DNA of 64,000 nt, from assembly GCF_900099825.1 (NCBI RefSeq), contig NZ_LT629693.1, positions 2,987,001 through 3,051,000 on the forward strand, read 5' to 3'. The position numbers and the translations under genes are program-made. The stretch's first letter is position 1, and each line of letters begins with the position of its first letter. This document shows positions 1 through 7,876 of this stretch, one piece after another. The notes under the pieces were generated by a model. It was not told the origin of the DNA. It was given only the letters and a program-made list of their open reading frames with translations, and made no database searches. The DNA is from Bradyrhizobium ottawaense. GTDB lineage: Bacteria > Pseudomonadota > Alphaproteobacteria > Rhizobiales > Xanthobacteraceae.

Positions 1-136
1 GATCGTGCGCGTCGGCCTGCGCGACGATTCCGGAAAGGTCCGCCGCACCATGCTGCGCGACGAGCGCGCCGGCTGGATGCAGCAAAATCGCGATTTCAGG
101 ATCATGCCGGCCGGGGCGCGGGCCAAGGTGGAGTAA
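1..136 (+). CDS. 3' end of an unidentified gene (partial)
   Basis: An open frame enters from the left edge in the second base position and stops at TAA, giving 44 C-terminal residues that are rich in Arg and Asp. The codon pattern is that of a real high-GC gene. I do not recognise a family from this tail, and the start lies outside the window. It is transcribed in the same direction as the HtrA-like gene that begins 213 bases later. Confidence 0.6.
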   Translation, partial: IVRVGLRDDSGKVRRTMLRDERAGWMQQNRDFRIMPAGARAKVE

Positions 137-349
137 GGCGAAGTAAGGCGGCGCGTTGATGGGCGACCGCGGACCTGGCCGCCCGGCGCCACCACTGGCA
201 GTGGAACATGTGTGAATAGGCCCCTTGTGAGTCGCGCCGCGACCCGGTTTGCGAGACACCTTTAAAGGCGGCCGGTTGCAGCATAGATTGTCATCAGTTT
301 CACGCACTTTCGTTGCACGGAAGCACACCTGTTGGCCAGGAGACCATCA

Positions 350-1321
350 ATGCCCTCTTTGACCGAATGGAAGGTGCCGCCGGCCAACCAGCCCCGTCCG
401 GGCGACTACAGTTTCGACCTCGACCGCACGCTGTCGTCGGTGGTCGGGCTGCATTCGATCGTCCCGCCCGATGCCTTCAGCGCCGAAACGCTCGGCACCG
501 AACGCGCCGGCAACGGCGTGCTGATCGATGACGGACTGGTGCTGACCATCGGCTATCTCATCACCGAGGCCGAATCCGTCTGGCTGCATCGCGGCGACGG
601 CCGCGTGGTCGAGGGACACGCGCTCGGCTTCGATTTCGAATCCGGCTTCGGACTGGTGCAGGCGCTCGGCCACCTCGATCTCGATCCGCTGCCGCTCGGC
701 TCTTCCGCCGCGGCCCAGATCGGCGACCGCGTGGTGGTCGGCGGCGCCGGCGGTCGCACGCGTTCGGTCGCCAGCCAGATCGCGGCCAAGCAGGAATTCG
801 CCGGCTACTGGGAGTATCTGCTGGATGAAGCGATCTTCACCCATCCCGCGCATCCGAACTGGGGCGGCACCGGACTGATCTCGAGCAGCGGCGAACTGCT
901 CGGCATCGGCTCGCTGCAGCTCGAACGCGAGCGCGAAGGCGAGGCCGAACATGTCAACATGATCGTGCCGATCGACCTGTTGAAACCGGTGCTCGACGAT
1001 TTGCGCAAGTTCGGCCGCGTCAACAAGCCGTCACGGCCCTGGCTCGGAATGTTCTCGACCGAGATCGACAACCGCGTCGTGGTGGTCGGCATCGCCAGCA
1101 AGGGTCCGGCGGCGCGCGCCGAACTCAAGACCGGCGATGTCATCCTCGCGGTGAACGGCGACAAGATCACCAGCCAGACCGGCTTCTACCGCAAGCTATG
1201 GGCGCTCGGTCCCGCCGGCGTCGACGTGCCGCTCACGGTCTACCATGAAGGCGTCACCTTCGACGTCACTCTGACCTCGACCGATCGCGCCAGGCTCTTG
1301 AAGGCGCCAAGGTTGCACTGA
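350..1321 (+). CDS. HtrA/S1C-like protein with PDZ domain, catalytic triad absent
   Basis: A 323-residue protein with the fold order of a short DegP/HtrA: trypsin-like domain (about 45-195) then one PDZ domain (about 225-320). The ATG is preceded by AGGAG seven bases upstream, which is better than the TTG 18 bases earlier. Aligned by eye to DegP, all three catalytic positions are replaced: the TNxHVV His block reads LTIGYLI (Tyr69), the SDIAL Asp block reads ESGFGLV (Gly99), and the GNSGG Ser block reads PNWGG (Trp171). No signal peptide is evident, so it may be cytoplasmic. It is likely a proteolytically dead binding or scaffold protein. The esterase gene follows 31 bases downstream, suggesting an operon. 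Confidence 0.88.
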   Translation: MPSLTEWKVPPANQPRPGDYSFDLDRTLSSVVGLHSIVPPDAFSAETLGTERAGNGVLIDDGLVLTIGYLITEAESVWLHRGDGRVVEGHALGFDFESGFGLVQALGHLDLDPLPLGSSAAAQIGDRVVVGGAGGRTRSVASQIAAKQEFAGYWEYLLDEAIFTHPAHPNWGGTGLISSSGELLGIGSLQLEREREGEAEHVNMIVPIDLLKPVLDDLRKFGRVNKPSRPWLGMFSTEIDNRVVVVGIASKGPAARAELKTGDVILAVNGDKITSQTGFYRKLWALGPAGVDVPLTVYHEGVTFDVTLTSTDRARLLKAPRLH

Positions 1322-1352
1322 ACACGGCTGCATTGAACCGAGAAAGTTGCCC

Positions 1353-2423
1353 ATGAGCGAGGCCGTGGTGGACGACATCGTGGCCGTGCTGCCGCCGCTG
1401 TTGCAATCGCTGGAGTCGCTCGGCTTCGTTGCGCGCCATCTCAACCCGCCGGATTTCGGCCGCGTCATGGAAGCCGCAGGCTCTCCGGACGAGGCGTTGC
1501 GCGCGGTTCGTCCGCGGCTGGCGCAATGGCCTGAGGAATTCGCCGGCATCGGAACGTCACTTGCATCGGCCAGCGATGCGGCACTGGCCGCGTTCGAGGG
1601 CCTGCGTGCCGTGCAGAACGGCAACGGCGATCTCGTCAGCGTGTTCAAGGCATTGCGTTACGCGCCCCGCGCGCAGGAGGCGCTGTACGCGCTGTCGGCA
1701 AAACTGCCGCCGGTCAGCGAATTCTTTGTCGATCCGCAGTTGCGTGGTGACGCCGGTCTTGCGGCCCGGCTCGCCGCGCCCGCCAACGACAACACCGGCA
1801 TCTTTCACGACGCCAACGAACCGGGCAGCCGCGGCGGCTTCTCGGTCTACGTTCCCGAATATTACGCGCCCGATCGGCCTCTTCCGCTGGTGATGGCGCT
1901 GCATGGCGGCAGCGGCAATGGCCGCGGTTTCCTGTGGAGCTGGCTGCGCGATGCCCGCAGCCGTGGCGCCATCCTGATCGCGCCGACCGCGACCGGCCAA
2001 ACCTGGGCGCTGATGGGCGACGACACCGATACGCCGAACCTGATGCGCATCCTCGAGCAGGTGCGCTCGCGCTGGAATATCGATGCGAAACGAATGCTGC
2101 TGACCGGCATGAGCGACGGCGGCACCTTTTGCTACGTGACGGGATTCGAGAGCGCCTCGCCCTTCACCCATCTGGCGCCGGTGTCGGCAACCTTCCACCC
2201 GCTGATGGCCGAAATGGCCGATGCCGAACGGCTGCGCGGGCTTCCGGTCCATATCGTGCACGGCCGGCTCGACTGGATGTTTCCGGTGCAGGTGGCGCGG
2301 CAGACCAGCCAGGCGCTATCGGCTGTTGGCGCCGACGTCACCTATCGCGAGCTCGACGACCTCAGCCATTGCTATCCGCGCGAGATGAACGCGGAGATCC
2401 TGGATTGGCTCAACCGCGCATAG
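1353..2423 (+). CDS. alpha/beta hydrolase, phospholipase/carboxylesterase-like
   Basis: A 356-residue serine hydrolase. The C-terminal half (about 165-356) is the alpha/beta hydrolase domain: oxyanion-hole motif LHGGSG near 183, nucleophile elbow GMSDGG with Ser254, acid Asp307 in GRLDW, and His339 in LSHCYP. It resembles the PHB-depolymerase/phospholipase-carboxylesterase group. The N-terminal 150 residues form an alpha-helical extension I cannot assign. The ATG start has a purine-rich AGAAAG upstream; a TTG two codons earlier is possible. No signal peptide is seen. It sits directly behind the triad-less HtrA-like gene, so the two may be co-transcribed. The substrate cannot be told from sequence. 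Confidence 0.85.
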   Translation: MSEAVVDDIVAVLPPLLQSLESLGFVARHLNPPDFGRVMEAAGSPDEALRAVRPRLAQWPEEFAGIGTSLASASDAALAAFEGLRAVQNGNGDLVSVFKALRYAPRAQEALYALSAKLPPVSEFFVDPQLRGDAGLAARLAAPANDNTGIFHDANEPGSRGGFSVYVPEYYAPDRPLPLVMALHGGSGNGRGFLWSWLRDARSRGAILIAPTATGQTWALMGDDTDTPNLMRILEQVRSRWNIDAKRMLLTGMSDGGTFCYVTGFESASPFTHLAPVSATFHPLMAEMADAERLRGLPVHIVHGRLDWMFPVQVARQTSQALSAVGADVTYRELDDLSHCYPREMNAEILDWLNRA

Positions 2424-2477
2424 CCATGGAACCATCTTCGGCGCACCACGTTATCAGTGCAACCGGAGGAATTACCA

Positions 2478-2684
2478 ATGCAGACGTTTTTCGGAATGAT
2501 CTTGGGCGCGCTGCTGCTGGTCTGCGGTGTCTATGTCTATGATTCCATGCAGACGTCGAGCGTGGCGAACGGCCAGGTCGCGCAGGCCAACCGCACCATC
2601 GTCAACTGGGACGTGGCCGCCACCGACTGGGCGGCGCTGAAGACACGCGCCCATAACGACTGGATCAGGATTTCGTCGAAGTAA
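2478..2684 (+). CDS. small single-pass membrane protein
   Basis: A 68-residue protein with a good GGAGG Shine-Dalgarno eight bases before ATG. Residues 5-25 are hydrophobic (FFGMILGALLLVCGVYVYD) and form one membrane segment or uncleaved signal; the remaining 43 residues would lie in the periplasm, with WDV and DWAAL motifs. It is a conserved-looking small protein of unknown function. It stands 54 bases after the esterase and is followed by a bidirectional terminator. Confidence 0.75.
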   Translation: MQTFFGMILGALLLVCGVYVYDSMQTSSVANGQVAQANRTIVNWDVAATDWAALKTRAHNDWIRISSK

Positions 2685-2712
2685 CCGCGGCACCACTTGC
2701 CGTCACAATCAG

Positions 2713-2749
2713 GGCGCCCTCGTCGAGAGACGAAGGCGCCTTTGTCTTG
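2713..2749. terminator. rho-independent terminator between convergent genes
   Basis: A hairpin with GGCGCC outer arms and CTCGTC/GACGA inner arms (one mismatch) around a GAGA loop is followed by TTTGTCTTG. It lies between the converging small membrane protein gene and the DsbA-family gene and can serve the plus strand; it is weaker as a minus-strand terminator. Confidence 0.7.
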
Positions 2750-2764
2750 TGTGGCGGTGAGGTG

Positions 2765-3445
2765 CTAGCCCTTGAGGGCCTTGGCCTTGCGGGCGTCGGC
2801 GATCACCAGCTCGAATTCCGCCATGGTCAGGACACCCGGCACGCGGAATTTTCCGACGATGAAGGATGGCGTGCCTTTGAATCCGAACGCCAGCGCCTGA
2901 TCGTTATTGCGGGCGAGGATGGCGTCGATCGCCTTCGCATTGGTCTGAAGATCGCGCTTGAGGCGCTCCATGTCGATGCCGGCACCCGACAGCAGTTCGC
3001 CGAGACGCGGTTCGGTCAGTTTCGAACTGACGCCGATCATCGCCTCATGCGCGGCCATGAACTTGTCCTGGTACTTGGCGGCCAGCGCCATCCGCGAAGC
3101 GACCTTGGAGACCGGCCCCAGGATCGGCCAGTCCTTCAGCACCAGGCGGACCTTGCCGTCATCCTGGATGACCTGCCGGAGTTCCGGATCGATCTTGCGG
3201 CAATACGGGCAATTATAGTCGAACCATTCGACGATCGTGACGTCGCCGTCAACGTTCCCCGCCGCGGGAATTTCGGGGTCGCGCAGCACCAGTGCTTCCG
3301 TCAGAACCGTCTCGTCATCCGCGGCAACCGCCGGGCGCGACAGCGCGGCCGCACCCAGCAGCGCCGCGCTCACGCCAAGCAAGCCGAGCGCTTCGCGGCG
3401 GCTGTGTTCCGGACGGTTCCCGGCTGGATCGTTGGTTCGGCTCAT
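2765..3445 (-). CDS. DsbA-family thiol-disulfide oxidoreductase
   Basis: A 226-residue exported thioredoxin-fold protein. The N-terminus has a twin-arginine-like signal (SRREALGLLG) and an Ala-rich stretch ending near AVAAD at 38-43. The active site CPYC is at 79-82 in WFDYNCPYC, and the cis-proline loop is KGTPSF near 190. The helical insert is that of DsbA/DsbG-like proteins (Com1 group). It probably oxidises or shuffles disulfides in the periplasm. A DsbB is encoded further along at 9.6-10.2 kb. The TauE-family gene lies upstream on the same strand across a 39-base gap. Confidence 0.92.
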   Translation of the reverse strand: MSRTNDPAGNRPEHSRREALGLLGVSAALLGAAALSRPAVAADDETVLTEALVLRDPEIPAAGNVDGDVTIVEWFDYNCPYCRKIDPELRQVIQDDGKVRLVLKDWPILGPVSKVASRMALAAKYQDKFMAAHEAMIGVSSKLTEPRLGELLSGAGIDMERLKRDLQTNAKAIDAILARNNDQALAFGFKGTPSFIVGKFRVPGVLTMAEFELVIADARKAKALKG

Positions 3446-3484
3446 TTCGGGGTCTCGCTGAGGGCTCTGCTGCCCTAAATACGA

Positions 3485-4267
3485 TCAGAGCAGGGATATG
3501 TTACGCGCCAGCATATAGAGCGCCACCGCAATAATGACCACCGCGAACACAATGTTGAGTGCACCGCGCCTTTCCGCGAGGTGTCGCGCCGAGCGCGTAC
3601 CGGCCAAACCGCCCAGGATTCCGCCCGCCACGAACAATCCCGCCAGCGCCCATGACACCAGGCCGGACCAGGCATAGCTGGCGGCCGTGGTCATGCCGAA
3701 CGCGGTAACGGCGACCAGCGAGGAACTGACCGCATTCATGATCGGCATTCCCGTCGCCAGCATCAAGGCCGGGACGATCAGGAAGCCGCCGCCGATGCCG
3801 AAGAAGCCGGACATCGTGCCGGTCGCCAGGCCAAGCCCGACGATGGCCGGCATGTTGGACATCGAGATCTTGACGTCGGGCAGCCCGATCCGCGACCGCG
3901 TCTTCAGCATCAGCATGGCGATGACCAGCATGATCAGCGCGAACAGCGCCAGCAGCTTCTGGCCCTCGACCATCTTGCCGAGGATCGAACCGCCGAAGGC
4001 GCCGACGATGCCGGCCGCGGCAAACACCAGCGCGCAGGACCAGATCACGGTGCCGCCGCGCGCGTGGTTGGAGAGGTTGATTGCAGCGTTGGTGGCGACC
4101 GCGATGGCGCTGGTGCCGATCGCGACATGGGGTTCGGGCACGCCGACCACATAGACCATCAGCGGCACGGCGAGAATCGAGCCGCCGCCGCCGACCAGAC
4201 CGAGCGAGAACCCGACCAGCAGGCCCGATGCCAGTCCAAGCAGGCTTTGCGTCGTGGAGATTATCAA
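3485..4267 (-). CDS. sulfite exporter TauE/SafE family membrane protein
   Basis: About 260 residues with seven to eight hydrophobic segments in two halves and the family's Gly-rich motif GLVGGGGSILAVPL near the N-terminus, repeated as GFFGIGGGFLIVPAL in the second half. Members move sulfur oxyanions or organic sulfur compounds across the inner membrane. I place the start at a TTG (MIISTTQ) because it gives the usual family length; the open frame extends 23 codons further upstream to another TTG, but that extension is basic and unlike the family. Confidence 0.87.
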   Translation of the reverse strand: MIISTTQSLLGLASGLLVGFSLGLVGGGGSILAVPLMVYVVGVPEPHVAIGTSAIAVATNAAINLSNHARGGTVIWSCALVFAAAGIVGAFGGSILGKMVEGQKLLALFALIMLVIAMLMLKTRSRIGLPDVKISMSNMPAIVGLGLATGTMSGFFGIGGGFLIVPALMLATGMPIMNAVSSSLVAVTAFGMTTAASYAWSGLVSWALAGLFVAGGILGGLAGTRSARHLAERRGALNIVFAVVIIAVALYMLARNISLL

Positions 4268-4355
4268 GGCGCGAGACTCACGTTTGCGGCGCGACCATAG
4301 AAGGATTTTCTTTATGTCGCCATGGCTGCAGCACAAAGCTGCACTGCAACAGCGC

Positions 4356-5078
4356 TCAGCGCACCAATAATGTCACCGCGAGCGGCACCAGCAGCGACGT
4401 CACCAGCGCATTCAGGCTCATGGCGATGCCGGCGAACACGCCGGCCACCGCGTCGACCTGGAAGGCGCGCGCGGTGCCGATGCCATGGGCGGCGAGGCCG
4501 ACCGCGAAGCCGCGGGCGCGGAAATCGGTGATGCCGGTCCGGTTCATCAGCGGCGTCACGATGATCGCGCCCATGATGCCGGTCAGCACCACCGAGACCG
4601 CGGTCAGCGAAGGATCCGCATGCAGGGATTCGCTGATGCCCATCGCGACACCCGCGGTGACCGATTTCGGCGCCAGCGACAGGATGATCCCGCGCGGCAG
4701 GCCGACGGCTTCTGCCAGCAGCACCACCGAGACGATCGCGGTGACCGAGCCGACCAGCAGCGCCACCAGCATCGGCAGGATCGCCGCCGCGACGACTTGA
4801 CGGTTTTCATAGAGCGGCACCGCCAGCGCCACGGTGGCCGGCCCGAGCAGGAAGTGCACGAACTGCGCACCGCCGAAATAGGTGGTGTAGGAGGTGCCGG
4901 TGACGAGCAGAAAGGCGCCGATGATCCACATCGAATGCAGCACCGGATTGGCGAGCGGATGCCGGTGGGTTTTCAGCGAGACCGCGTCGGCCACCGCATA
5001 GGTCAACAGCGTCACCGTCAGCCAGAGCAGCGGCGACTGCGACAGGTAGACCCACAGCGAGAACGGATTTTCGCTCAT
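4356..5078 (-). CDS. LrgB family membrane protein
   Basis: A 240-residue integral membrane protein with the LrgB signature: a long hydrophobic array, LAPKSVTAGVAMGI in the middle and GIGTARAFQ near residue 200. LrgB proteins work with LrgA/CidA holin-like partners in murein hydrolase control or, as in plant PLGG1, in glycolate/glycerate transport. Its ATG overlaps the stop of the LrgA-type gene by four bases (ATGA), so the two are translationally coupled as the expected lrgA-lrgB pair. Confidence 0.92.
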   Translation of the reverse strand: MSENPFSLWVYLSQSPLLWLTVTLLTYAVADAVSLKTHRHPLANPVLHSMWIIGAFLLVTGTSYTTYFGGAQFVHFLLGPATVALAVPLYENRQVVAAAILPMLVALLVGSVTAIVSVVLLAEAVGLPRGIILSLAPKSVTAGVAMGISESLHADPSLTAVSVVLTGIMGAIIVTPLMNRTGITDFRARGFAVGLAAHGIGTARAFQVDAVAGVFAGIAMSLNALVTSLLVPLAVTLLVR

Positions 5079-5461
5079 GGCGTTTCCTGTCCGCGCGTCA
5101 TCAGCCGGCTCGCGACCAGGAAGGTCGCGACTGTCACCAGCAGGGTGATCACGACGGAGACCGCGAGGATCAACAGGATGGCGACGCCGTGTTCGGCGAG
5201 CAGGTCGAGCTTCTGCACCACGCCGACGCCGGCGGGGATGAACAGCAGCGACAGATGCGCCAGCAGCCCGCGGCTGGCCCCCTCGACGCCGTCGCCCTGC
5301 AGCGGTCCGCGCGCCAGCATGGCGAAGCGGTCCCGCGCCAGCAGGAGCAGCAGCAGGATGATCAGCCCGACCACCGGTCCCGGCATCGGCAGGCCGAGCC
5401 CGCGGACCATGACTTCACCGGTCAATTGGCAGAGCAGGATCAGGCTGAGGCTGGCAATCAT
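5075..5461 (-). CDS. CidA/LrgA family holin-like protein
   Basis: A 128-residue protein with four predicted membrane helices and the family motif GLPMPGPVVGLIILLL near residues 23-38, followed by LLFIPAGVGVV in the second half. It is the first gene of the lrgA-lrgB pair and overlaps lrgB by four bases. It likely forms a small membrane channel or porter subunit with LrgB. Confidence 0.92.
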   Translation of the reverse strand: MIASLSLILLCQLTGEVMVRGLGLPMPGPVVGLIILLLLLLARDRFAMLARGPLQGDGVEGASRGLLAHLSLLFIPAGVGVVQKLDLLAEHGVAILLILAVSVVITLLVTVATFLVASRLMTRGQETP

Positions 5462-5521
5462 GCGACCGTCCGCGTTGGGGTAACCGCCGCATCAGGTCGC
5501 CGCCGCGGACGCTTGTCAACG

Positions 5522-6001
5522 TCAGGCCGGTGCGTGGGCCCTCTCCGGCGCGGACGCGGCCTCGCGGCGCGGCAACGCCATCATCGTGGCGCTCATGGTC
5601 GCGATCAGGGTTTCGGCGCCGTCATGGATCGCATAGGCGCGGCCTTCGCATACCGTCAGCGTGCGGCCGGGCTTGACCACGGTGCCGCGGAAGACGAAGC
5701 GCTCGCCGCGCGCGGGCGCCAGCAGGTTGGTCTTGAACTCCACGGTCAGGATATCGAAGCCGGCCGGCATCAGCGTGAACGCGGCGATGCCGCAGGCGCC
5801 GTCGAGCCCCGCGGTAACGATCCCGCCATGCACGAAGCCGTTCTGCTGGGTGAATTCGGCTGCGTATTCCATCGCAAGGTCGACCTCGCCCGGCTCCATC
5901 CGCGCGATCGACATGCCGAGCGTCCGCATCGCGCACTGCCGCTCGAAGGTGTCGGTCGCGACGCGGCGGAAGTCCGGATTTTTCGGCTGGAATTGTGACA
6001 T
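5522..6001 (-). CDS. PaaI family hotdog-fold thioesterase
   Basis: A 159-residue single hotdog domain. The catalytic loop motif is NGFVHGGIVTAGLDGACG around residues 54-71, with His58 and Asp68 in the usual places, followed by strands ending in VTVEFKTNLLAPA. PaaI proteins hydrolyse acyl- or phenylacetyl-CoA thioesters in the cytoplasm. It is transcribed away from a TetR gene, and the 94-base gap holds two palindromes, so it is very likely controlled by that regulator. The C-terminal 20 residues are extra and Ala/Arg-rich. Confidence 0.9.
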   Translation of the reverse strand: MSQFQPKNPDFRRVATDTFERQCAMRTLGMSIARMEPGEVDLAMEYAAEFTQQNGFVHGGIVTAGLDGACGIAAFTLMPAGFDILTVEFKTNLLAPARGERFVFRGTVVKPGRTLTVCEGRAYAIHDGAETLIATMSATMMALPRREAASAPERAHAPA

Positions 6002-6022
6002 CTGCGCTTACGTCATTGATTC

Positions 6023-6040
6023 TGATACGGTAGCGTATCA
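6023..6040. promoter_or_regulatory. TetR operator, site 1
   Basis: TGATACGGTAGCGTATCA has perfect 7-base arms (TGATACG/CGTATCA) around a four-base centre. It matches the second palindrome 35 bases away and lies just upstream of the PaaI start, where repressor binding would block that promoter. Confidence 0.75.
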
Positions 6041-6057
6041 GGGCCGTTGCGGGCTAG

Positions 6058-6075
6058 CAATACGGTACCGTATCA
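6058..6075. promoter_or_regulatory. TetR operator, site 2
   Basis: CAATACGGTACCGTATCA contains a perfect 14-base palindrome, ATACGGTACCGTAT. It shares the TACGGTA-CGTATCA core with site 1 and lies 20 bases before the TetR start codon. Together they suggest a consensus TGATACGGTACCGTATCA for the adjacent regulator, with autoregulation. Confidence 0.75.
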
Positions 6076-6095
6076 AGAGTCAGTGAGGGCGAACC

Positions 6096-6680
6096 ATGAC
6101 CGGCAGCAGGGCCGATACGCGGACGGAGACGCGGACAGTGACTTGGATCGAGGCCGGTTTTGCCGAAATCGCCCGCTCCGGCGTCGAGGGCGTGCGGGTG
6201 GAGGTGCTGGCGAAAAACCTCGGCGTCACCAAAGGCGGCTTCTATCGGCGCTTCCGCGACCGCGCGGCGCTGCTCGAAGCCATGCTGGAAAGCTGGCGCG
6301 AGGGGCGCATCGCCGCGATCGAACAGCAGACCAGCCTCGACGGCACCAACGCGCGCGAACGGCTGAAGGCGCTGATCGCGCTCTATTCGGAGCGCATGAA
6401 CACCGAAGGCATGGGGATCGAGCTCGCGATCCGGCAATGGGCCCGCTCCGACGAGGTGGCTGCCACGGCCGTCGCCGGGGTCGACGCCGCGCGCCTGAAG
6501 AATGTCGGGCAGCTCTATCGCGCCACCGGCCTGAAGGCTGAGGAAGCCGACGCGCAGGCGTTCCTGTTCTACTGCTTCATCTTCGGCCAGAGCCTGCTGT
6601 TCCTCGAGCGGGGCCCGCGCAAGCGCGCGCAGCTGGTGGCGAAGTCCGCCGAGAAGCTGATCGAGGAAGACAGCGCATGA
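6096..6680 (+). CDS. TetR/AcrR family transcriptional regulator
   Basis: A 194-residue repressor. The N-terminal 15-60 is the TetR helix-turn-helix: IARSGVEGVRVEVLAKNLGV followed by TKGGFYRRFRDRAALLEAML. The C-terminal two thirds are the helical ligand domain, with no clue to the inducer. GAGG lies eight bases before the ATG. It is divergent from the PaaI thioesterase with two palindromic operators between them, so an acyl-CoA or aromatic acid related signal is plausible but inferred only from the neighbour. Confidence 0.93.
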   Translation: MTGSRADTRTETRTVTWIEAGFAEIARSGVEGVRVEVLAKNLGVTKGGFYRRFRDRAALLEAMLESWREGRIAAIEQQTSLDGTNARERLKALIALYSERMNTEGMGIELAIRQWARSDEVAATAVAGVDAARLKNVGQLYRATGLKAEEADAQAFLFYCFIFGQSLLFLERGPRKRAQLVAKSAEKLIEEDSA

Positions 6681-6748
6681 TCCGCCAAAGCATGCCCTCG
6701 GGCTTGACCCGGGGTGTGAGCGGTTTGGCGATAAGATCATGCGCCAAG

Positions 6749-6784
6749 CATAAAAGCGCGGCCGAAGGGTTGATCCGGCCGCGC
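6749..6784 (-). terminator. rho-independent terminator of the secreted Cys protein gene
   Basis: A nine-base perfect stem (GCGCGGCCG/CGGCCGCGC) with an 11-base loop is followed on the minus strand by TTTTATGC. It lies just past the stop of the downstream minus-strand gene. The plus-strand side after the stem lacks a T-run. Confidence 0.7.
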
Positions 6785-6805
6785 CTGGATGCGTGAGCGT
6801 GCGGC

Positions 6806-7291
6806 TTAGGCGGCAGGCTTCAGCTTCTTGTTGCACTCGCTGTAATAGCCGCCGCCTTTCTGGATCCACTTCATGCCGCCATTGCCGCCGGTCGCCTTGT
6901 TGGCGTTGTACTGGTCGACGCAGGTATGCATGCGGCCCTTGCCGGCGGTTTCCTTGGCGTATTTCGGATCCACCGCGCTCGGAAACACGGCCGGTCCGGA
7001 CGGCGCGGCCGGAGCCGCCGCAGGTGCGGCTTCCTTCTTGGCTTCCTTCGGCGCGGGAGCAGGCGCCGGAGCGGCGGCGGGCGCAGCCGCGGGGGTCGCT
7101 GTCGCGTCCGCACCGCAATTGGCTTTGCGGAAGTCGTTCCACTTCTGGCCGGCGAGCGTGCCGGCGGTCTTGGCAGCCTGGTATTTCGCGCTGCATTCCT
7201 GCGTGGTCAGGGCCTGCACCGGTGACGTCGCCGCAAATGCAACAAAACCCGACACCGCAACTGCACACAATATCTTGGCTTGAATGGTCAT
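6806..7291 (-). CDS. secreted protein with two Cys/Trp repeats
   Basis: A 161-residue exported protein. The start MTIQAKIL has AAGGAG upstream and begins a signal peptide ending near VQAL; the open frame extends 42 codons further but without signal-like sequence. Two related segments flank an Ala/Pro/Lys linker: one about residues 32-59 (QECSAKYQAAK...KWNDFRKANC) and one near the C-terminus (HTCVDQYNANK...MKWIQKGGGYYSEC). Each has a Cys at both ends and a KW in the middle, so each may close a disulfide. The spacing recalls the PsiF repeat of the neighbouring gene. Function unknown. Confidence 0.75.
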   Translation of the reverse strand: MTIQAKILCAVAVSGFVAFAATSPVQALTTQECSAKYQAAKTAGTLAGQKWNDFRKANCGADATATPAAAPAAAPAPAPAPKEAKKEAAPAAAPAAPSGPAVFPSAVDPKYAKETAGKGRMHTCVDQYNANKATGGNGGMKWIQKGGGYYSECNKKLKPAA

Positions 7292-7479
7292 CCTTGGTCT
7301 CCTTGGGACAGTCATCTGCACCTCCCATCCTAGCGCACCCGGAACTTGCGACAACGCGCCGGACGATCCGGCGCTCAAAATATTGTGGCGACGAAAACGC
7401 CCTATGCCCCGATCCATTCATTTGCGGTTCAGCATTGCGGCGCGACGGTTGCCGCCTTGTTTCAAACCGAGGTACCCCC

Positions 7480-7758
7480 ATGACCAAGATTTCTGCCTTT
7501 GCCACCGCGACCGCCGTCGCTTCGCTGCTGCTGATGGGCGCCGCCTCGGCACAGACCACCGCCCCCGCCAAGACCGAGGCACCCAAGGCCGACACCAAGG
7601 CGCCGGCGGAAAAGAAGGCCGAGAAGCCCCGCACCGCGGCCTCGCTCGAATGCTCGAAGGAAGCCGACGCCAAGGGCTTGAAAGGCAAGGAACGCAAGAA
7701 ATTCCGTTCGGAATGCAAGGCCACCGCCGCCAAGGCCGACAAGCCGGCCGCGAAGTAG
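7480..7758 (+). CDS. PsiF repeat family periplasmic protein
   Basis: A 92-residue protein with a clear signal peptide (residues 1-25, ending GAASAQ), a Lys/Ala/Pro linker, and a PsiF-type repeat near residues 53-80 (AASLECSKEAD...GKERKKFRSECK) with paired Cys. PsiF proteins are phosphate-starvation-inducible exported proteins of unknown mechanism; the inducer here is not shown. GAGG is eight bases upstream of ATG. It is divergent from the secreted protein with the two Cys/Trp repeats, so the two may share regulation. Confidence 0.85.
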   Translation: MTKISAFATATAVASLLLMGAASAQTTAPAKTEAPKADTKAPAEKKAEKPRTAASLECSKEADAKGLKGKERKKFRSECKATAAKADKPAAK

Positions 7759-7772
7759 CTGAGTTTACCCTC

Positions 7773-7803
7773 CCCTCACCCTCCCCTGGAGGGTGAGGGT
7801 TTC
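7773..7803 (+). terminator. rho-independent terminator after PsiF gene
   Basis: A perfect 12-base stem (CCCTCACCCTCC/GGAGGGTGAGGG) with a CCT loop is followed by TTTC. It sits 14 bases past the stop codon. The same strong purine/pyrimidine palindrome is common as an intergenic hairpin in this bacterial group. Confidence 0.75.
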
Positions 7804-7876
7804 TCGCGACGCGGTGCGCATTGCTGCACCGCGTTCGCGCATTTGTCCCGCCACGGCGGATTTGCCATAAGGTGGC

